A stretch of 64,000 nt of DNA from Oscillospiraceae bacterium (GCA_022787085.1 JALFVE010000049.1:55037-119036); one strand, 5' to 3'. Shown: positions 38,931 to 48,523, counted from the stretch's first letter. Program-made: numbers and translations. Notes: generated by a model not told the origin, from the letters alone.

Positions 38931-40499
38931 ATGTCTAAAAATAAAAATGAAGCTGAGATTAGTTCTGCCGAAGTCTCTGCGGAGAGCACTGCGGAAAAGA
39001 AAAAAAGCAGCTTTAACAAAAGAAAGCTGAAATACGGCTCCATTGCTGCTGCTATTACAATTATCGTTGTGGCTATCGTGGTGCTTGTGAATGTCATTGT
39101 CAACATGGCTTCAAACAAGGTGAATATGTCCATCGACCTTACCGCAAACGGCAATTTTGAGATATCCCAGCAGACTATCGACTATCTTGACACTCTGAAT
39201 CAGCCTGTGAATATCGTTTGCCTCTCAGACGAGCTTACCTTCCAGACTGCAACATATATTTATTACAAGCAGGCATATGAGGTGCTGAAAAAATATTCCA
39301 TTTACAGCGATCTGGTTAATCTTACCTTTGTGGATATGATTGCAGACCCCACCTATGCCGAGCGGTACAAGGAGTCCTACAAGGGCGAGATAAATCAGTA
39401 CAGCATTATTGTGGAAAATGAGGCTAACGGACGTATAAAGGTTTTTGGTATTCAGGATCTTTACAATACCGAATCTCAGTTTGATTACAGCAGCTTTTCA
39501 TATACGGAAGTTCCTGTTTCCTCAAAGGCTGAGCAGGAGATAACATCCGCAATTATGTACGTTACCGATCCCGATCCCATCAAGGCGGTTGTTTTCAAGA
39601 GCGAGACCTCCGGAACCTCCTATGACAACGTTTATAATCTCCTTTCCTCCAACGGCTATGAGGTCAGCGAGATAAATCCTCTTGCGGAAACTATTCCCGA
39701 GGATACGGATATTGTTGTTATCAATGCGCCTCTCAATGACTATGACTCCGCTGTTATTGATATGCTTTATGCATTCCTTGACAACGATGGCAAGCTTGGC
39801 AAAAACCTTATTTACTTTGCCGATTACAGCCAGAAAACTACTGGAAATATGGACACATTCCTTGAGGAATGGGGTATCCGTGTGGAGAACGGGATCGTTG
39901 CGGACAGCGATATGAACAATCTCCAGAGTCAGAATCTTTATATTATCCGTGACTATATCACCGAAAATGATTATTCCACTAACCTTGCCAATTCATCACT
40001 TCCCGTGATCGATTTCCAGTCAAGACCTCTTACTCTCCTCTTTGAAAACAAGGACACAAGAAGCACTGTTCCTCTGCTCCAGACTAAGGATACTGCATTT
40101 ATTATGACCGATGAGGTTCAGCAGGCAATCAAAAACGGAGATAGCTCGGGAATAAATTACGGTGTTCAGACAACCATGGCTCTCGGAAGAAAGTATATTT
40201 TCGACGAGGAAAACAATATGGTTTTCAGCAATGTTCTTGTTATCGGTTCCTCCGAGACCCTTGATGAAAGCTTTACCTCTACCACCTATTTCAACAACGG
40301 CGATTATTTCATTTCCGTTGTGAACACTATGGCAGGAAAGAACAGCGGTATTTCTATCGTCGCAAAGGATCTGGGCTCTGACAGCTTCGATATTGACAGC
40401 GGTACTGCAAATAAGTATTTTACTCTGTTCATCATTATCATTCCGGTTGCTGTTGTTATTATCGGAATCGTGGTTTTCATCAGAAGGAGAAGCAAGTAA
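38931..40499 (+). CDS. GldG-family ABC-associated membrane protein
   Basis: N-terminal TM, large extracytoplasmic domain, C-terminal TM; MSIDLTANGNFEISQQTIDYLDTLNQPVNIVCLSDE; downstream of GldA/F-like genes. Confidence 0.85.
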   Translation: MSKNKNEAEISSAEVSAESTAEKKKSSFNKRKLKYGSIAAAITIIVVAIVVLVNVIVNMASNKVNMSIDLTANGNFEISQQTIDYLDTLNQPVNIVCLSDELTFQTATYIYYKQAYEVLKKYSIYSDLVNLTFVDMIADPTYAERYKESYKGEINQYSIIVENEANGRIKVFGIQDLYNTESQFDYSSFSYTEVPVSSKAEQEITSAIMYVTDPDPIKAVVFKSETSGTSYDNVYNLLSSNGYEVSEINPLAETIPEDTDIVVINAPLNDYDSAVIDMLYAFLDNDGKLGKNLIYFADYSQKTTGNMDTFLEEWGIRVENGIVADSDMNNLQSQNLYIIRDYITENDYSTNLANSSLPVIDFQSRPLTLLFENKDTRSTVPLLQTKDTAFIMTDEVQQAIKNGDSSGINYGVQTTMALGRKYIFDEENNMVFSNVLVIGSSETLDESFTSTTYFNNGDYFISVVNTMAGKNSGISIVAKDLGSDSFDIDSGTANKYFTLFIIIIPVAVVIIGIVVFIRRRSK

Positions 40500-41963
40500 A
40501 TGAAGTCCAATGTTAAGCTTTTGATAATCGGCGCAGCGGTTCTTGTTGTTCTTGCAGCCGCTGTTATCCTGCTGAATGTCATGGGAGATTCGGAGGAATC
40601 CTCTGAAACTGTTGAGGAGACAACTACCGCTTCCAAAACTCTTTCAAGGCTCCTATATGACAAGGATCCCGCTCAGATCGACAATATCCATGTGTCAAAC
40701 GAGTCGGGAGAGTATGACATTGTAAAATATGACGACAGCTCCTGGTTTGTGAAGGATTTTATAGGTCTGCCTCACAGTGCTGTGGCTGTGAATAGCATTT
40801 GCTCAAGCGCTGCGACGCTCACATCTCAGCAGGTAGCTTCGGAAAATGCGGAGGATCTGTCTGTTTACGGTCTTGACAAGCCTCGTGCTGATGTTACAGT
40901 AACCTTCGGCGGCGGCTCTGATGTCAAAGAACTGCTTATCGGCAATGAGTCTCCTTCAGATGGACTTTGCTATGCTTCCTTTAAGGGGGAAAATACCGTT
41001 TATGCGGTGGATACCTCTGATGTTGAGGTGTTTCTGAATGACAGGTTTTATTTCCTTGCCAAGACGGTTTACACCCCAAGGCAGGCTCAGGACGAAAATG
41101 ACACCACCGATTACACAAAGATCACAAGTCTTTCCATTTCCAGAAAGAATATTGATTACGATATCGTTCTTGAATATGATGTTCGTCAGGACGATGAAAA
41201 TGCCGTTTACGGCAATTCCTCAAGCCATGTTATGACAAGCCCTGTTTGTCTTGATCTCAATCCCGATAATTCCTACGATCTGATAAACAGCGTTTTCAAT
41301 CTGACTGCCACAGAGATAGCAGTTGCGGCTCCCACAGACGAGATCATCGCTCAATATGGTCTGGCAGATCCCTTCTGCGAGGTAAGCTTTGATATTACGG
41401 GCGGAGATTTCTATCTGATAATCGGAAACGAGTACACTGATGAAAACGGTGTTCCCAAGGGAAGATTCTGCATGGCTGACGGTATTGACATTATTTATAT
41501 GTTCGATTACAGCATTCTTCCTTGGGCGACTGTCATGCCTCTGGATATTACCATGTCAATGATCACAAGCACTTATATTTACACCATTAACTCTCTTGAG
41601 ATCGAGGCCGGCGGCAAGGATGCGATTTTCGAGCTTAGCGGCGGCAGCGATGAATTCAAGGTGGAATGTGAGGGTATTGATGACGTTTCCGAGGGTATAT
41701 TCAAGGACTATTATCAGTTTATCCTCCGTGCGCCTGCCGAGGAGCTTTACCTTGAGGACTGCTCCGACCCTGCGGATATTACACTGACGATCATTCATGA
41801 AAACGGTGTTGATAAGCTGGAATTTATAAATTCAACAGACAGAAAATCCATTATACGTCTTAACGGCAGGACCAGCTTCAGATGCAGGACCGCTTATGTG
41901 AACAGGCTTATTGAAAACACTGAGCATCTTCTGAATGGCGAAAATATTGTTACCACTTGGTAA
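40500..41963 (+). CDS. DUF4340 domain-containing protein
   Basis: Single N-terminal TM; repeated VSNESGEYDIVKYDDSSWFVKDFIGLPHSAVAVNSICSSAATLTSQQVA module. Confidence 0.85.
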   Translation: MKSNVKLLIIGAAVLVVLAAAVILLNVMGDSEESSETVEETTTASKTLSRLLYDKDPAQIDNIHVSNESGEYDIVKYDDSSWFVKDFIGLPHSAVAVNSICSSAATLTSQQVASENAEDLSVYGLDKPRADVTVTFGGGSDVKELLIGNESPSDGLCYASFKGENTVYAVDTSDVEVFLNDRFYFLAKTVYTPRQAQDENDTTDYTKITSLSISRKNIDYDIVLEYDVRQDDENAVYGNSSSHVMTSPVCLDLNPDNSYDLINSVFNLTATEIAVAAPTDEIIAQYGLADPFCEVSFDITGGDFYLIIGNEYTDENGVPKGRFCMADGIDIIYMFDYSILPWATVMPLDITMSMITSTYIYTINSLEIEAGGKDAIFELSGGSDEFKVECEGIDDVSEGIFKDYYQFILRAPAEELYLEDCSDPADITLTIIHENGVDKLEFINSTDRKSIIRLNGRTSFRCRTAYVNRLIENTEHLLNGENIVTTW

Positions 41964-42061
41964 GCTTTATGACATTTTCCGCATTTTCGAGATGGTATAA
42001 TTGAATTATTCGGTTGGCAAAATCTTTTTTAATAAAAATTATGAAAATGTTAAAAAACTAC

Positions 42062-42090
42062 TTGATTTTTAGATATTTTTGTGATATAAT
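42062..42090 (+). promoter_or_regulatory. Promoter of 96-aa ORF
   Basis: TTGATT (42062-42067), 17 nt, TATAAT (42085-42090). Confidence 0.65.
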
Positions 42091-42139
42091 GATTTCAAGA
42101 AGATTTGCAGATCAGACTATGATATAAGGAGGAGCAGCT

Positions 42140-42430
42140 ATGAGTGACACAGCAGAAGCAAAAAAGACAGATTTCTTTACTTACAAGGGTTATCCGCTGG
42201 TAAGAAAAGGGGATCAGATATATTACGGCAATATGTACGACACCTATGTTATTATGATGCAGATCATGGAAAAGACCAAGGTCGGCGATCTTGATGTTGC
42301 CAGCAAGGTGAAGATCTACAAAATGGCTACCGATGAAAAACTGAATCCCGTTGAGGCTATTATCAAGCAGAGCGAAAAGAGCAGCCTTTATGAGGCTCTC
42401 GATATTGCTTATGCATGGCTTTCAAGGTAA
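42140..42430 (+). CDS. Hypothetical protein, 96 aa
   Basis: aggaggagc RBS, own promoter and downstream hairpin; no family recognised. Confidence 0.75.
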   Translation: MSDTAEAKKTDFFTYKGYPLVRKGDQIYYGNMYDTYVIMMQIMEKTKVGDLDVASKVKIYKMATDEKLNPVEAIIKQSEKSSLYEALDIAYAWLSR

Positions 42431-42443
42431 TTAAACTGCTTTT

Positions 42444-42474
42444 GGCACCCTTTGATCATCCATCAAAGGGTGCC
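42444..42474 (+). terminator. Strong hairpin after 96-aa ORF
   Basis: Perfect 13-bp stem ggcaccctttgat-catcc-atcaaagggtgcc; no T-run. Confidence 0.6.
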
Positions 42475-42487
42475 ATGTTGTATCATG

Positions 42488-42519
42488 AAAAAATCCCGCT
42501 GTCGTAATGGCAGCGGGAT
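42488..42519 (-). terminator. Terminator of minus-strand GH44-like gene
   Basis: atcccgctg/cagcgggat stem followed on minus strand by TTTTTT. Confidence 0.8.
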
Positions 42520-42523
42520 AATA

Positions 42524-44593
42524 TTATTTCCTGTCAAATATGAGAATATAGATCACGCCGCCTATTACCGTGAGGCACATCATGCTGATTATTATTTTCA
42601 GCGGCAGCGGGACGGAGGGGGGAGCTTCTTCTTCCTGAGGATCGCTATGTGATGTATCCTCGGAAATGCTTGTACTTTCCGTTAGCTCGGTTTCCGAGAC
42701 TGTCTCCTTTGCGGTTTCCGAGGATTCGGTCTGAGATTCTGTCAGGTCGGGAACGGTTTCATCCGATGGGTTTATAACTTCCGTTTCGGATTCGGTCATG
42801 TCCGATATCACAAGAAGAGACTGGGTCTCGGAGGGAACTGTGCTGTCCTCGGGCAGATGAGATTCCTCCGAAATATCCGTATCGCTCTCGGTGCTTTCGG
42901 TTGTCCAGACGCTTTCGGATATGTCTGTTTCTTCGGCAGAGGTTCCGTTCAAAACAAGAATATATGCTCCTAAGGGGTCTGCGGTGAATGAAACCGTATT
43001 ATCATCATAGGTGAAATTTTCGATATCACATTCCTCAATATCCGCATTATCAGAATTAATGGCAAATGCGCTCTCAAGCTCATAGCTGTATTTCTCCGAG
43101 CTTATGACGATATCAAAATCCTTTTCTGTTACCATCTGCTTGTTGGTGAGAATTATTCTCAGCTTTTCAGGTTCATCAGAATCCACGGCGGCATATACTG
43201 AGCTTAACTCATCATTATGATTTTCGGAGAAAACAAGGGTATCTCCAAATCCGCTGCCATTGCCGTCATAGTCGGTATAAAGATTAAGAGCCGCCTTCTG
43301 GAATGGATATTTATCCGAAAGGGGAGAAAGGCAGGCAAGATATACCTCCTGCTCCGCAAATACGCCAAGTGCGTCTATTTCTGCAATGGCGCCGCTCATA
43401 TTTTCCCCTCCGCCGAAATCATATTCGGAAAAGGACAGCCTTGTTTTCGGGTAATTCATTCGAATTGACGCCTGAAGATTAGGGATCACGGGTGTGAACT
43501 GCTTATTCATCATTACCGTTACTGAGGTCTCGGTATAATCGGGATCCCAGAGAGTTCTCACCGACTGCATTCTCAGGGCGTTTGCCACCTGATCCGTACC
43601 CGTTCTTATATCTTCACCCAGAGGGGTCTGGGCTTCTGTATAATAGTGGACGTCAAGCACATCAAGGAGACGATAGCCTGTCTGAGCGCTTCTTGCACGC
43701 ATCTCACTTAGATAATAGTCGATAAACCATGAATATTCGCCCTCGGCGGCTGAAAGCCCTGTGTCAGATGGGTTCCCGAGATCTATACAGCCTTGGAGTC
43801 CGCTGACTGACGGTCCGAAAACAAAGGCATTGCTGTCGATTGCCTTAACTGCATTTGCAAGGCTCGCTGAACGATCAGCAAGCTCTGAAAAGGTCAGGGG
43901 AGAGAGATTCAGAACAGGGAAATTTGTATTCCATTTGTCAGGCTCGCTGTCAAGAAAATATCCGTTTATTCCGCCCTCGGAGGCTGTTCCGAAGCGGTTT
44001 ACAAGAAAGCTCACATATTCGTCAATATATACCGTATCATCATTTATATCGGGATGATTGAGGTATGTATCGTTCTTGCTGAATAAAACCTGTTTCCATC
44101 TGGTATTCTTTGATGACTCGTCGTTTGCCACTATACCCATAGAATCGGCTGCTGCATAGCCCATCATTGGCAGCGTCAGAAGCTTAACGGGGATATTATT
44201 CATTCTGCTCCTTGCTGCAAGCTTTTCGGCACAAAGCCCCGGTGTTTCCCACTTTGAGGAAGGATAATCGTCGACAAGGGAAATGTCGTTGGCGTTCATC
44301 CCTTCGGCGCCTGAGTTGGAATAGTTTGTTTCCCAGTTATAGGACGAGAGAGAGACACCCCTTTGCTTGATTACTGTGGGTGATATGTTTTTCAGGTCTC
44401 CTATGTCGTTTATGCCGTAAATATAGGGACTGATCTTTTTTTGCCCCTTATCTGTATCCACAAAAATGCTGGCGCCGCCTGTTGTGGGAATTATTTCCAC
44501 AAACAATCCGCTGTCTGCAAATGCCTTGCCTGTTAATGTACAGGCTGCGGCTATGGCTGCGGCGCAGGATAATATCTGTTTATACTTTTTCAT
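42524..44593 (-). CDS. Glycoside hydrolase family 44-like secreted protein with Ser/Thr/Glu-rich linker and C-terminal TM anchor
   Basis: Signal peptide MKKYKQILSCAAAIAAACTLTGKAFA; SPYIYGIND, GYFLDSEPDKWNTNFPVL, LSFSEYDFGGGENMSGAIAEIDALGVFAEQ; C-term PLKIIISMMCLTVIGGVIYILIFDRK. Confidence 0.8.
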   Translation of the reverse strand: MKKYKQILSCAAAIAAACTLTGKAFADSGLFVEIIPTTGGASIFVDTDKGQKKISPYIYGINDIGDLKNISPTVIKQRGVSLSSYNWETNYSNSGAEGMNANDISLVDDYPSSKWETPGLCAEKLAARSRMNNIPVKLLTLPMMGYAAADSMGIVANDESSKNTRWKQVLFSKNDTYLNHPDINDDTVYIDEYVSFLVNRFGTASEGGINGYFLDSEPDKWNTNFPVLNLSPLTFSELADRSASLANAVKAIDSNAFVFGPSVSGLQGCIDLGNPSDTGLSAAEGEYSWFIDYYLSEMRARSAQTGYRLLDVLDVHYYTEAQTPLGEDIRTGTDQVANALRMQSVRTLWDPDYTETSVTVMMNKQFTPVIPNLQASIRMNYPKTRLSFSEYDFGGGENMSGAIAEIDALGVFAEQEVYLACLSPLSDKYPFQKAALNLYTDYDGNGSGFGDTLVFSENHNDELSSVYAAVDSDEPEKLRIILTNKQMVTEKDFDIVISSEKYSYELESAFAINSDNADIEECDIENFTYDDNTVSFTADPLGAYILVLNGTSAEETDISESVWTTESTESDTDISEESHLPEDSTVPSETQSLLVISDMTESETEVINPSDETVPDLTESQTESSETAKETVSETELTESTSISEDTSHSDPQEEEAPPSVPLPLKIIISMMCLTVIGGVIYILIFDRK

Positions 44594-44674
44594 TGGCAGA
44601 CTCCTATACAACTGAATTGTTCATAGGTATATTATATACTGTTTCAGATCATATTTCAAATGCAATTTATGGCT

Positions 44675-45784
44675 TTATTTAAGGATAAACAGCTTTGCAC
44701 AGGCTGTCAGGACTGCAAGGAATACTACATTTGCAGCTGTAAATATTCCGATGAAGCGCAGCTTGCTTTTTCCAGAGCTGACGGACCCTGAGTAGCACTT
44801 GAAAGAGATAAGGCTTGCAAGTGATGCGATCATTGTTCCCAGTCCGCCTATATCACAGCCTATTATCAGGGCTTTGTATTTATCTGTAAAGCCCGAAAGC
44901 ATTACTGCTGTGGGTACATTTGAGATAAACTGACTCAGAATAAGCGAACACTCAAACTCCCGTCCGTTAAGAGCGGCGACAATTGTTTTTGATACACCCG
45001 GAATATTTCGGAGATTGCCGACAAAGATGAAGAAGCAGGCAAATGTTATTAGAAGTCCGTAATCCACCTTGGAAAATATCTTTGGCTGGATTATTGCAAC
45101 TACAAGACAGACGGAGGACAACACATAGATTATGTCTATTACTCTGAATACATACAGGATGCAGAGTATAAACAGTATGGCATAGAGAACAAGATATCGG
45201 GGATTCTTTATTTCAAGCTCGTCACCTGTGTCTATGGATATCGCTTCCTTTTTTATAAAAACTGAGGCTATTAAAAGAAGCACAAAGCCAATTCCCGTTA
45301 CATACAAGGTTATTCCGAAAAATTCGGGGACGGACATTTCGGAAATCGAAAAGAGAAGAAGATTCTGAGGATTTCCTATGGGAGTGAAGGCTCCGCCGAT
45401 ATTTGCGGCAATTGTCTCAAGTACGATGACATAAACGGGTGATCGCCCTATCTTTTCATAGAGCATGATAGTAAAGGGGACAAAGGCGATCAGCGCAACG
45501 TCGTTGGTTATCAGCATGGAAATAAAGAATACTGTGAATATCAGCGTCATGGCAAGCCGTCTTGTATCTCCCGCAAGGCTGATAACGCTTACTGACAGCT
45601 TTTTGAAAACATTATTCTCGGAAAAGCCCGCCACTACTGCCATGAGGGAGAATAATATCCCGATAAGGTCAGCGTCGATATATTCCACATAATCCGTTAC
45701 GGGAACGAACATACAGGATATAAGCGCCGCCGCTGCTGCAATTATTGTGACGGCTTCCTTTTTTAAAAGCTCTTTGAAGCTCAA
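44675..45784 (-). CDS. SLC13/ArsB-NhaD superfamily permease
   Basis: SMLITNDVALIAFVPFTIMLYEKIGRS, IAANIGGAFTPIGNPQNLLL; about 10 TMs. Confidence 0.82.
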   Translation of the reverse strand: MSFKELLKKEAVTIIAAAAALISCMFVPVTDYVEYIDADLIGILFSLMAVVAGFSENNVFKKLSVSVISLAGDTRRLAMTLIFTVFFISMLITNDVALIAFVPFTIMLYEKIGRSPVYVIVLETIAANIGGAFTPIGNPQNLLLFSISEMSVPEFFGITLYVTGIGFVLLLIASVFIKKEAISIDTGDELEIKNPRYLVLYAILFILCILYVFRVIDIIYVLSSVCLVVAIIQPKIFSKVDYGLLITFACFFIFVGNLRNIPGVSKTIVAALNGREFECSLILSQFISNVPTAVMLSGFTDKYKALIIGCDIGGLGTMIASLASLISFKCYSGSVSSGKSKLRFIGIFTAANVVFLAVLTACAKLFILK

Positions 45785-45797
45785 AACAAAGTCACTC

Positions 45798-46655
45798 CTA
45801 AAATGCTGCGTTGATCAGTATGCCGCTGAGAACGCCTATGATATAGAGAAATAGGACAAAGATAAGGTTGTCCTTGATTTTTTTATTGGTTCTGAACAAT
45901 ACTGCAAGTCCCATTCCCGCACCTGTGCAGAGACCGCCCACAGCGGTTCCGAAGGGAATACTGCCGTTTGCATAAAGCTCTGTGATGATTACGGAGGCTG
46001 CACAGTTTGGTATCATACCCACAAGGGCTGCGGCAAAGGGCTGCCATATGCCCATATTATTTAGAAATGAGGCTACATTATCCTCTCCCGCAAAGCCTAT
46101 TATCAACCCCAGAACAAGATTTACTATAAGAATAAATATGAAGATGGAAACTGTATGCTTCAGGGCTGAGATCCATATACCGTGGCTTCCGCAGCCACAG
46201 CCGCTGCACATTTCGTCAAAATCCGCTTCATCATCATTTGAAAGAAGAAATTTTCCGATATATGAAAAGAGCACGCCTCCGATAATTGCAATGACAAGCT
46301 TTGCGGCTATGAGCTTCCACAGCGAGCCTATTTTGTCGGGATGAGCAATAAGGATGGGAATAGCCTCATCGGAGGTGGAGATATATACTGCCATCAGTGT
46401 GCCTGCGCCGATTATTCTGCTGGCATATAGATTAGTGGCGGCAATGGAAAATCCGCATTGAGGAACGCAGCCTAAGGCAGCTCCTGCGGCGGCTCCGCCG
46501 AATTTTGAATGACCTGCTTTTTCAAGAGCTGTTGACAGCTTCTCTCCCGCATGATGCTCGATAAATTCCATGAGCAGAAAAGCGGCATACAGAAAGGGCA
46601 GCATTTTTACCGAATCCAGCAGTGCGTCAAGGACAATATCTAAAATCAAATCCAT
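45798..46655 (-). CDS. Putative manganese/arsenic efflux permease (MntX-like)
   Basis: GAALGCVPQCGFSIAATNLYASRIIGAGTLMAVYISTSDEAIPI; GMIPNCAASVIITELY; start 46655 with GGAG RBS. Confidence 0.78.
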   Translation of the reverse strand: MDLILDIVLDALLDSVKMLPFLYAAFLLMEFIEHHAGEKLSTALEKAGHSKFGGAAAGAALGCVPQCGFSIAATNLYASRIIGAGTLMAVYISTSDEAIPILIAHPDKIGSLWKLIAAKLVIAIIGGVLFSYIGKFLLSNDDEADFDEMCSGCGCGSHGIWISALKHTVSIFIFILIVNLVLGLIIGFAGEDNVASFLNNMGIWQPFAAALVGMIPNCAASVIITELYANGSIPFGTAVGGLCTGAGMGLAVLFRTNKKIKDNLIFVLFLYIIGVLSGILINAAF

Positions 46656-46682
46656 ATAAATCTCCGATATTATTAAAAATTT

Positions 46683-46702
46683 ACATATATATATATATAT
46701 TA
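46683..46702. repeat. Short AT dinucleotide repeat
   Basis: acatatatatatatatatta upstream of the MntX-like gene. Confidence 0.7.
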
Positions 46703-46745
46703 ATTGAAGCATATTTTTCGCTGTTTGTCAAGGATTTTTTCGGAT

Positions 46746-47627
46746 TTATCTGACCTCGTTCACAAGTTTTCCTATACCCTCAACTTCACACTCGATCACA
46801 TCGCCGCTTTTCAGATATTTCGGCGGCTTGAAGCCCATTCCTACGCCTCCGGGAGTTCCCATTGAGATAATGGTTCCTGCTTTTATCATCATTCCGCTTG
46901 AAAGCTCCTCAAGGGCATAGGAGATATTGTGGATATACAGAGAGGTATTGCTCTTCTGCCTCAGCTCGCCGTTGACCTTGCATGAGATATCAAGCTTCGG
47001 AGGAAATTCAAATTCATCTGCGGTGACAAGGCATGGACCCATGGGAGCGAAGCCGTCAAAGCTCTTTCCTCGAAACCACTGTTTGTGGCGCATCTGGATA
47101 CATCTTGCGCTGACATCGTTCATTATGGTATAGCCGAAAACATATTCAGCTGCATTTTCAGACTTAACGTTCAGGGCATCCTTTCTTACAACAAATGCCA
47201 TTTCAGCTTCGTAATCAAGCTCGGTGACAATGTCGAAATGACCGTTTATATAGTCTCCGCAGGGAACAGCTTCATTAACGTGCTTTGCGAAATAAATTGG
47301 GAATTTCCTTTCTCCGCCGTATTCAGCGCCCATCACTCCCACGCTTTCCTCTGCATGGTCACGGAAATTTACTCCCAGGCAGATTATGTCTCTCGAGGGA
47401 CGGGGGATAGGGGCAAGGAGCTTTATTTCGGAGAGAGGGATTCCGCCCTTATATTCTGCAAGCCTTGCAGTCATTGCTGAAAGCTCTGAATCGCTTATTT
47501 TAGAAACAAGAGACTCCATATCGGCATACTCCGCTCCAAGCTCTGAGAAGGGGACTGCACGCTGTCCGTCGGGGGTTATTGCTCCAATGACCTCGGAATT
47601 ATTGTATAAAAATGTGATAAGCTTCAT
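46746..47627 (-). CDS. Fumarylacetoacetate hydrolase family protein
   Basis: IICLGVNFRDHAEES, ELDYEAEMAFVVRKD, GYTIMNDVSARCIQ, KSFDGFAPMGP, IISMGTPGGVGMGFKPPKYLKSGD. Confidence 0.93.
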   Translation of the reverse strand: MKLITFLYNNSEVIGAITPDGQRAVPFSELGAEYADMESLVSKISDSELSAMTARLAEYKGGIPLSEIKLLAPIPRPSRDIICLGVNFRDHAEESVGVMGAEYGGERKFPIYFAKHVNEAVPCGDYINGHFDIVTELDYEAEMAFVVRKDALNVKSENAAEYVFGYTIMNDVSARCIQMRHKQWFRGKSFDGFAPMGPCLVTADEFEFPPKLDISCKVNGELRQKSNTSLYIHNISYALEELSSGMMIKAGTIISMGTPGGVGMGFKPPKYLKSGDVIECEVEGIGKLVNEVR

Positions 47628-47730
47628 AGTTCTACCGCCTTTTTTAAATATTACTATACTACTTTAGCATATTTCTACAAAAAAGTCAATCAGATTTTGT
47701 TATAATAAAAAAATTTCCCTCGCTGAATTG

Positions 47731-47759
47731 TTGCATTTTGAGGAAATATCTGATATAAT
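47731..47759 (+). promoter_or_regulatory. Promoter of amino acid ABC transporter genes
   Basis: TTGCAT (47731-47736), 17 nt, TATAAT (47754-47759). Confidence 0.7.
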
Positions 47760-47800
47760 AAATATATTATGCTTATGCTCCGAAAGGATTGATATTCTAA

Positions 47801-48505
47801 ATGACAACTCAGGATATTATAAACGTCACAGGGATTCTTTTAAATTATCTTGTTCCTACATTGAAGCTTTTCGGCTTTACTCTGCTGTTTTCCATTCCTC
47901 TCGGCATGATCGCAGCGATGCTGAAAATGTGCCGCTTTAAGCCTATTTCTTGGCTTACAAATATTTACATCCTGATAATGAGAGGAACGCCTCTCATGCT
48001 CCAGGTCATTGCGGTTTATTACATAATCCCGTATCTCAAGCTTGCCGAGGGGCTTCCGAAGCCGATAGCTTCCATTCTTGCGGGTATTGATATCCGAAGC
48101 GAGAATTATATGTTTTATGCGGTACTGGCGGCTTTTTCGCTTAATTATGCCGCTTATTTTGCTGAGATATTCCGAGGGGGCATTGAATCCATCCCAAAGG
48201 GACAGTATGAGGCTGCTGCCGCTCTGGGCTTTACCAAGACTCAGACATTTTTCAGAATTATCCTCCCACAGGTCGTTAAGAGGATCGTTCCCGCCTCCTC
48301 TAATGAGGTCATCACTCTTGTGAAGGATACCTCCATTGCCAATGTTGTTGCGTATGCTGAGATCACCCTCAAGGCTCGTCAGCAGATGCAGGTGTACAGC
48401 TCGCTTTTGCCTCTTGTCATTGCGGGTGTGTTCTATTTTATTCTGGCGACCCTGCTCACATTTCTTTTCTCATTTATCGAGAAAAAGCTCAGCTATTACA
48501 GGTAA
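47801..48505 (+). CDS. Polar amino acid ABC transporter permease
   Basis: IYILIMRGTPLMLQVIAVYYI; EIFRGGIESIPKGQYEAAAALGFTKTQTFFRIILPQVVKRIVPASSNEVITLVKDTS. Confidence 0.94.
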   Translation: MTTQDIINVTGILLNYLVPTLKLFGFTLLFSIPLGMIAAMLKMCRFKPISWLTNIYILIMRGTPLMLQVIAVYYIIPYLKLAEGLPKPIASILAGIDIRSENYMFYAVLAAFSLNYAAYFAEIFRGGIESIPKGQYEAAAALGFTKTQTFFRIILPQVVKRIVPASSNEVITLVKDTSIANVVAYAEITLKARQQMQVYSSLLPLVIAGVFYFILATLLTFLFSFIEKKLSYYR

Positions 48506-48523
48506 AGGAAAGGGTCGGTTAAT

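Noticed and set aside
43217-44061. Plus-strand ORFs inside the GH44-like gene
   Set aside because: Short antisense frames without RBS; the minus-strand ORF has signal peptide and catalytic motifs.
46683-46702. AT dinucleotide tract as a possible phase-variable switch
   Set aside because: Short (about 9 units) and lies in an AT-rich intergenic stretch; no promoter spacing argument could be made.
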